The position numbers and the translations under genes were made by a program. Positions 59,124-64,000 of a stretch of DNA of 64,000 nucleotides are shown in pieces (position 1 is the first letter of the stretch; each line of letters starts with the position of its first letter). The notes beneath the pieces are model-generated. The model was not told where the DNA came from. It saw only the letters and a list, made by a program, of their open reading frames with translations, and ran no database searches. Location: NCBI GenBank assembly GCA_963778375.1, contig CAVZTX010000006.1, forward strand, positions 192,736 to 256,735, read 5' to 3'. Source of the stretch: CAVZTX01 sp963778375 (GTDB lineage Bacteria > Chloroflexota > Ktedonobacteria > Ktedonobacterales > Ktedonobacteraceae).

Positions 59124-60314
59124 ATGAAGTGTGTGAGTAGAGTTCATTTACTTTGCATTGTTGTGGCGCTGGCGATGCTCTTGATACAAGGGAGTGCGGA
59201 TGCGTTTGCGGCGAATGTTCAGCAGGCACGCTTTCGGTGTGGCTACTGGAGAAGTGTGGCGAGTCCGAATGTTGGTACGAGTACGAATTTCCTCAATGGG
59301 GTCGCGGCTGTTTCTGCTAACAATGTGTGGGCAGTAGGAAGCTATGGGAACGGCAATGGTGGGATTACGCTGGTGGAACATTGGGATGGGACACAATGGA
59401 AGGTGGTTGCGAGTCCTGACGTTAATGGAAGCCCTTCCGAGGAACTTTTAGGCGTTGCTGCGATTTCACGCAACAATATCTGGGCGGTTGGAGATTACTA
59501 TACTGCTTCGAATATTCAGCAGTCGCTGATCGAACATTGGGATGGCACGAGTTGGAGTGTTGTGTCCAGCCCAAATGTGGCATCGATGTTTAATGTACTT
59601 ACTGCTGTCTCTGCTATCTCAGCAACGGATATGTGGGCTGTGGGCAATTACTCAGGCACACAGGGTTATCAAGCGCTGATTGAACATTGGAACGGCACCA
59701 ACTGGAGCATCGTGCCAGGCCCCAGTTCACAAAGCGGACGGTTGAACGGGGTCACGGCGATTGCTTCAAATAATGTCTGGGCGGTAGGTACCGGTACCGG
59801 GGCTACCGGTGATCAGACGCTCGTCGAACATTGGGACGGCACGAGTTGGAGTGTGGTCAATAGTTCTGGTCCGGGGGTGGCAACTAATACGCTGAATGGA
59901 GTTGCGGCCATTTCCGCTAACAATGTGTGGGCTGTGGGAGAGGACTCGAATAGTGCTGCTCCTTCGGCTACGTATACACCGCTGATTGAACATTGGAACG
60001 GCACCAGTTGGGGTATGGTGAGCAGCCCATTGCAAGGAACTTCGGATCTTTTGAACGGGATAGCGGCGGTGTCCGCGAGCGATATGTGGGCGGTAGGAGA
60101 TTATCGAACGGGCATTGATCCGATGGGGCCTTACTTTAGCTTGATCGAGCATTGGAATGGTACCGCATGGAGTGCGGTCAATAGCCCCAGTCCTGGTTCG
60201 CTTGCGAATGATCTGGTGTCGGTGGTGCGTGTGCCTGGGAGGCGCGGGGTTTGGGCGGTAGGATTCAGCCAGAACGATAATACGTCCCAGACGCTTACGG
60301 CGTTTCATTGCTAG
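59124..60314 (+). CDS. Secreted protein with WAVG beta-propeller repeats
   Basis: A 396-residue exported protein. A signal peptide (LCIVVALAMLLIQGSADAFA) is followed by seven or so repeats of about 48 residues with SANNVWAVG, LIEHWDGTSWSVVSSP and GVAAISA. This is the Kelch-like secreted propeller type common in Chloroflexota and Actinomycetota. Such proteins bind or scaffold at the cell surface. AGAAGGGG precedes ATG 59124. No enzyme motif is seen. Confidence 0.85.
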   Translation: MKCVSRVHLLCIVVALAMLLIQGSADAFAANVQQARFRCGYWRSVASPNVGTSTNFLNGVAAVSANNVWAVGSYGNGNGGITLVEHWDGTQWKVVASPDVNGSPSEELLGVAAISRNNIWAVGDYYTASNIQQSLIEHWDGTSWSVVSSPNVASMFNVLTAVSAISATDMWAVGNYSGTQGYQALIEHWNGTNWSIVPGPSSQSGRLNGVTAIASNNVWAVGTGTGATGDQTLVEHWDGTSWSVVNSSGPGVATNTLNGVAAISANNVWAVGEDSNSAAPSATYTPLIEHWNGTSWGMVSSPLQGTSDLLNGIAAVSASDMWAVGDYRTGIDPMGPYFSLIEHWNGTAWSAVNSPSPGSLANDLVSVVRVPGRRGVWAVGFSQNDNTSQTLTAFHC

Positions 60315-60347
60315 GGTGAGATATGCTGCTGCTTTTTTTGCCTGCTG

Positions 60348-60356
60348 TGATATAAT
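60348..60356 (+). promoter_or_regulatory. Extended -10 promoter close to scpB
   Basis: TGATATAAT; the last base is only 9 nt before the scpB ATG. Transcription starting 6-8 nt downstream would leave almost no leader. Confidence 0.55.
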
Positions 60357-60365
60357 CGCTTCAGT

Positions 60366-60932
60366 ATGCAGGAACAATTGATACAATCGACACCAGAAGA
60401 ACAGGTGGCGGAGCAGATTGCCACGGCGATAGAGAGTTTGCTGTTTGTTTCCGGGCGTCCATTGGAGCGGGCGGAGTTGCGCAAGTTGCTGGATATTGAC
60501 GAGGTGAGCCTGGCGCGCGGGATGGAGACGCTGGCGAAGAGTTTGGAAGGGCAGAGACGAGGTATACGCTTGCAGCGGCTGGGTGAGCAGGTGCAATTAG
60601 TGACGGCTCCTGAGAATGCGCATTATGTGGCGGCTTTGCTTGGACTGCCGATGACTGCGCGGCTGACGACGGCGGCTATGGAGACGCTTTCGGTGATCTC
60701 TTATCGCCAGCCGATTACGCGCGCGCAAATTGAGGCTATACGGGGTGTGAATAGCGATCGTGCCCTGGCAAGCCTTGTGCAGCATGGGCTGGTGGTTGAG
60801 GTGGGACGTGCGCAGACGGTTGGACGGCCCGCGCTTTTTGCTACGACGCCTGAGTTTTTGCAGCAGTTTGGTTTGACGAGCCTGGAACAGTTGCCTCGCC
60901 TCGCGGAAGTTCACGAACAGGGTGAGAAATGA
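60366..60932 (+). CDS. scpB: Segregation and condensation protein ScpB
   Basis: A 188-residue ScpB with the two winged-helix domains: EQIATAIESLLFVSGRPLER, GIRLQRLGEQVQLVTAPENA, TTAAMETLSVISYRQPITRA and IEAIRGVNSDRALASLVQHG, and the closing GRPALFATTPEFLQQFGL. ScpB joins ScpA and SMC in the chromosome-condensing complex. No scpA is adjacent in the window. There is no ribosome site before ATG 60366 and a promoter 10 nt upstream, so the mRNA is probably leaderless. Its stop overlaps nfo (ATGA). Confidence 0.93.
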   Translation: MQEQLIQSTPEEQVAEQIATAIESLLFVSGRPLERAELRKLLDIDEVSLARGMETLAKSLEGQRRGIRLQRLGEQVQLVTAPENAHYVAALLGLPMTARLTTAAMETLSVISYRQPITRAQIEAIRGVNSDRALASLVQHGLVVEVGRAQTVGRPALFATTPEFLQQFGLTSLEQLPRLAEVHEQGEK

Positions 60933-61811
60933 TGCGTCTTGGTCGACATATGCCCTTGAATGCGAAGCCGCTGAAAGCGGTTGAGACGGCGCGAGATATG
61001 GGCTGCAATACGATTCAGATTTTTGCGAGCAATCCGACGGGTTGGCGTCCGGCGGCAGATAATCCGGCGAGTTGCGCGGCATTTGCACAGGCGGCACTTA
61101 ACGCAGGTCTTGATCCCGTGGTGATACATGCTCCTTACCTGATAAATCTTGCTTCACCGGAAGATGAGAATCTGGGACAAATCGATTCATTTGCTGCGCT
61201 GGACGTTGCAGCGAGGCGCTCTGCTGGGAGCAACGTCTGTTGTGTTTCATACGGGGAGTCACCGAGGTTCGGGGGTTGAGGTGGGGATCGCGCGGATTGC
61301 GGAGGCTATCACGCGTATTTTGCCGGAGACGCCGCCCGAGGTTATGCTGCTGTTGGAGAATGATGTTGGCGCGGGCTACGCATTGGGACATAGTTTTGAG
61401 CAGCTTGGGGCGGTTTTAAAGTTGTTACCGGAATATTCTGAGCGCCTGGGGGTATGCCTGGATACGGCGCACCTGTGGGGAGCGGGACATGATATTTCTA
61501 GCGCGGATTCTACACAGCAGGTGCTTGAGCATTTTGACGAGGCGGTGGGCTTTTCGCGCTTGAAGGTTGTGCATTTGAACGATACGGAGGTGGCTCTAGG
61601 GAGCCACCGAGATGTGCATGCGCGTTTGGGTGAGGGGATTATTGGTGAGGAGGGTTTGCGGACGTTGCTGGGCGATGGACGGCTGGATTCTGTGGCGGTT
61701 TTGTTGGAGACGCCGATCAAGACGGATGATGGTGGGAAAGAGGATTGGGAGCATGATAAGGTGCATTTTGGGAAGGCGAGGGGATTGATGAGGCCTGTGC
61801 CAGAAGTATAA
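60929..61811 (+). pseudogene. nfo: Endonuclease IV (Nfo), broken by one frameshift near 61178
   Basis: The first frame reads MRLGRHMPLNAKPLKAVETA ... TIQIFASNPTGWRP ... VVIHAPYLINLASPEDENLG to about 61178. The second frame then continues KSIHLLRWTLQRGALLGATS, VVFHTGSHRG, LLLENDVGAG, VCLDTAHLWGAGHDI and VVHLNDTEVALGSHRD to 61811. All metal-binding residues exist if joined. Near GGGACAAATCG the frame moves by one. Nfo cleaves abasic DNA sites. A 2-nt loss in an A-run, an extra base, or a sequence error are all possible. It overlaps scpB by 4 nt. Confidence 0.82.
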
Positions 61812-62100
61812 CGGAAAAATGGTCGGAACGCAATCGGATTTATATGGTATACTGATGCAAGTATCCTTGTATTTTTTGCTGCCTATATTTACCGTTTTCT
61901 AGAAAATTCCTTAGTCGGCAGCACACTATCTTCATGGCATTCACGATCCTGGTTTACCTTCGCTCTCTTTGGCCTGTGTTTATAGCACAAAGTCTTTCTG
62001 TATCTCAAAATGAGTATATAGATAGGATGCGCCGGTTTATACTTTCACTCATTGAGTAAAGTGAAATATGCAAGGGGCGTCCAGAAAGGCATTATCGGAA
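61812..62100. other. Gene-free leader of the Cys-rich protein gene
   Basis: No gene or strong structure is seen. An AAAGGCAT ribosome-site region at 62087 matches the one before the paralogue at 63906. Confidence 0.4.
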
Positions 62101-62748
62101 ATGGAACCGTCCGCATTTGATTCGTTAACCAAAGTATTGGCAACTTCTACCTCTCGTCGTCAGGCGCTCAAAACCCTGGCTGCTATGGCTCTTGGTGGCG
62201 TCCTTGGTCTAGGTGGCATTGGTAATACCTTTGCAAGACCCTGCAAGCCCAACGGTATTGGCTGTAACATCGGCAGCCAGTGCTGTAGTGGTGGCTGCTG
62301 CCACGGCACCTGTACCGATTTGGGTACCACAAGCAACTGCGGCGCATGTGGCCATTCGTGTGCATCCGGCCAGGGGTGCTGTGGCGGAACATGTACTGAC
62401 TTGAACACCAACAGCAATTGTGGTTCCTGTGGTCATGCTTGTGGAACGAACCAAATCTGCTGTAATGGGACCTGCTCAACTCCTTGCAATGGTATCTGTT
62501 GCAATGGGACCTGCCTCACCAACAATAACGGTGAAACCTGCGTAACGAACTGTACAACCGACACTGATTGCTCCTCTGGTTGTCATTGTTATCCCGATAC
62601 ATCTGGGGCGATGTACTGCTCTAATGGCACGGATATCCATAACAGCCCATGCTTACATGATGACCATTGTCCTACGGGAAGCTTCTGCTCTACTCATCCA
62701 GTCGAAAAGTCTTCTCCATCTAAAGGTCATTGTTTTGAGGTCTGCTAG
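62101..62748 (+). CDS. Tat-exported cysteine-rich protein
   Basis: A 215-residue protein starting MEPSAFDSLTKVLATSTSRR with the twin-arginine signal SRRQALKTLAAMALGGVLG. The mature part has over 40 Cys in repeats such as NCGACGHSC and CCNGTC, like disulfide-rich surface proteins. It is a paralogue of the convergent gene at 62854 but lacks the Hint domain, ending in CFEVC. ATG 62101 is chosen by matching the paralogue and its AAAGGCAT site; 62068 is an earlier option. Function unknown. Confidence 0.75.
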   Translation: MEPSAFDSLTKVLATSTSRRQALKTLAAMALGGVLGLGGIGNTFARPCKPNGIGCNIGSQCCSGGCCHGTCTDLGTTSNCGACGHSCASGQGCCGGTCTDLNTNSNCGSCGHACGTNQICCNGTCSTPCNGICCNGTCLTNNNGETCVTNCTTDTDCSSGCHCYPDTSGAMYCSNGTDIHNSPCLHDDHCPTGSFCSTHPVEKSSPSKGHCFEVC

Positions 62749-62770
62749 GAGACAATCCCTTATGACGTTT

Positions 62771-62803
62771 CTTCACAGCAGGACAATCCGTCCTGCTGTG
62801 AAG
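62771..62803. terminator. Bidirectional terminator between the convergent Cys-rich genes
   Basis: CTTCACAGCAGGAC and GTCCTGCTGTGAAG form a perfect 14-bp stem with a 5-nt loop. No T-run on the plus side; TTT flanks it on the minus side reading (AAACGTC region is weak). Confidence 0.7.
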
Positions 62804-62853
62804 AGTTGAGCAAGCATGCCTCTCTTAAGTGTGGATCAGCATGTTTGAATGGT

Positions 62854-63906
62854 CTACTTGTTGTGTACGAGCCAATCGTTGGCAAAGTAGGTGTGGTCGC
62901 CGTCGAGTCGCAGGTTGTAGAGCGGCGTGGACGGATCGGCTGATTGACCGACAAGGCTGTGCAGTGGAACGGGGTCCAGCCGCATATCGACTGTCTGGGC
63001 GTTAAGCGAACCTCCTGCGCCTACCGGTATGGCGACAGCTGCGAGAGTGAGTAGGCGGTCACCGACTGTTAGCCGATTCACGCGCAGTGCTGAGTTCTCT
63101 GCTGCCAATGCGGCTGGATCGATGGATTTCCAGCCGGTGTCGGTCATGAACGGATGCTCGGCGGTTACGAAGAAGCTGCTCCCGTTGAACGCGTACAGGT
63201 GCCGAGATCCGAGGAACGGTCGCTCGATCTCAACTACCTGGTTGATGCGTCCATTCCCACCAAGGACACGATCTCCTATCAGGACATGCTCAATTGGGCG
63301 AGACGTACCGTCAGCCATGGCAACCCGGGTCCCGGCTGTGAAGCAGCTTTCGGCGCAGAAGCCTAGAGTGCAGTGTAGATCACCACAGCAATCGGGATCA
63401 TCAATACAAGATCCACCCGCCCCGTTACAGCAAAATATGCCATTACAAGTAGTTACTCCTTGCCCGGTGTCACAGCATTGGCTGGGACTGGTACATGGTT
63501 CCTCTAAGCCGAAGCAGACGCATGTGCCGTTCTGACAGTGACCCGGCGATGTGCCATTACAACTGTTTCCACATGAGCCACAGTTGTTGGGATCGTTAGC
63601 GAAGTCTACGCATGTGCCATTGCAGCAACCGGGATTGGTGCCCGTACATTTGTGACCACAAGCACCGCAGTTGTTGGGATCAGTGTTGGTGCTAGTGCAG
63701 GTGCCGCAACAGGTTCCGCTACAGCATTGGGAATTGATGTTGCAGCCGATGCCATTGGGCTTACATGGTCTGGCAAAGGCGGTGCCGAGTCCGCTGAGAC
63801 CAAGCAGGCCACCAAGCGTAGTGACCGCGAGAGTTTTGAGGGCCTGGCGGCGCGAAGTGCTGGTTGCCAGGGCTTTGGTCAGTTCGTCGAATTGAGAAGG
63901 TTGCAT
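62854..63906 (-). CDS. Tat-exported cysteine-rich protein with a C-terminal Hint (hedgehog/intein) domain
   Basis: A 350-residue protein. A twin-arginine signal (SRRQALKTLAVTTLGG) is followed by a Cys-rich region of about 140 residues and from Cys188 a Hint domain: CFTAGTRVAMADG, IEHVLIGDRVLG, then the conserved block TAEHPF with its His, and the end YFANDWLVHNK. Hint domains cut the chain at the first Cys. The usual terminal His-Asn is present as VHN with an extra Lys. Start 63906 matches the paralogue; 63960 is less likely. The pairing suggests surface display or cross-linking by self-processing. Confidence 0.82.
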   Translation of the reverse strand: MQPSQFDELTKALATSTSRRQALKTLAVTTLGGLLGLSGLGTAFARPCKPNGIGCNINSQCCSGTCCGTCTSTNTDPNNCGACGHKCTGTNPGCCNGTCVDFANDPNNCGSCGNSCNGTSPGHCQNGTCVCFGLEEPCTSPSQCCDTGQGVTTCNGIFCCNGAGGSCIDDPDCCGDLHCTLGFCAESCFTAGTRVAMADGTSRPIEHVLIGDRVLGGNGRINQVVEIERPFLGSRHLYAFNGSSFFVTAEHPFMTDTGWKSIDPAALAAENSALRVNRLTVGDRLLTLAAVAIPVGAGGSLNAQTVDMRLDPVPLHSLVGQSADPSTPLYNLRLDGDHTYFANDWLVHNK

Positions 63907-64000
63907 TTTTTTGATGCCTTTCTGACAGCGTTGTATCCCCCCAATACTGCCACGAAGCACAAGGAAACGAAAAGCTCGACTGCTAGAAGTATAGCGGAAA

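Overview
The window looks like chromosomal DNA from a filamentous, soil-type member of the Chloroflexota, most probably class Ktedonobacteria. This is inferred from protein content, not from a marker search. The supporting signs are mid-range GC, a bacterial nitric oxide synthase, a translin-family protein, a CcmABC cytochrome maturation set, an Mre11-like nuclease, secreted beta-propeller and LysM/CHAP proteins, and many small proteins found mainly in large environmental genomes. There is no phage, conjugative element, intact transposase or CRISPR array. The gene set is housekeeping plus accessory, but it is studded with short palindromic repeats.

Layout. 1-4025: ccmC(partial)-ccmB-ccmA, then groES-groEL behind a CIRCE operator (all minus). 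4060-4850: two gene relics (histidine kinase, Rpn-type nuclease). 5007-9505: pcrA, a small inverted-repeat element, a VapBC-like toxin pair and an LppX-like lipoprotein. 9729-13983: a 14-TM exporter fused to an extra membrane-anchored domain, co-transcribed with a secreted protein and closed by a terminator. 14098-21367: radC, then on the minus strand small heat shock protein, lon, a kinase-fold protein, a response regulator and nitric oxide synthase. 21742-27353: small hypothetical proteins, menA, translin, a candidate small RNA and a GlsB-type membrane protein. 27732-33704: thiolase, macrodomain protein, pyruvate (or branched-chain) dehydrogenase E1alpha/E1beta/E2 and HU. 34415-41129: regulators, epimerase, LysM-CHAP hydrolase, tRNA-Arg(CCU) and a lipoprotein. 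41337-46131: galU, Mre11-like nuclease, a DsbA-family gene with an in-frame UGA and a Cys-cluster protein. 46544-52348: a frameshifted Glu-rich repeat protein, a DUF2851 protein, rluB, cmk and plsC. 52430-57874: a giant ImmA/IrrE-UvrD-nuclease fusion, a PH-like membrane protein and coaX. 57892-63906: lipoprotein, beta-propeller protein, scpB, nfo (frameshifted) and two Tat-exported Cys-rich proteins, one ending in a Hint domain.

Three observations stand out. First, the DsbA-family gene at 45276 carries TGA exactly where the first Cys of its CxxC site belongs, followed by a SECIS-like hairpin, so it is a candidate selenoprotein. The nitric oxide synthase at 14796-16019 also has one in-frame TGA. 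Second, a family of short palindromic repeats (core about 45 bp, built of two hairpins) lies both between genes and in frame inside genes. It adds peptides such as QEVPQTSRP to the exporter, Lon, nitric oxide synthase, the E2 subunit and a DUF2851 protein, much like the palindromic elements of Rickettsia. Third, a 9-bp tandem repeat occurs both in an intergenic region and inside the helicase fusion.

Four genes (nos, dsbA-like, the Glu-rich repeat gene, nfo) are interrupted by a single stop or frameshift. Sequence error must therefore be excluded before biological claims are made about any of them.
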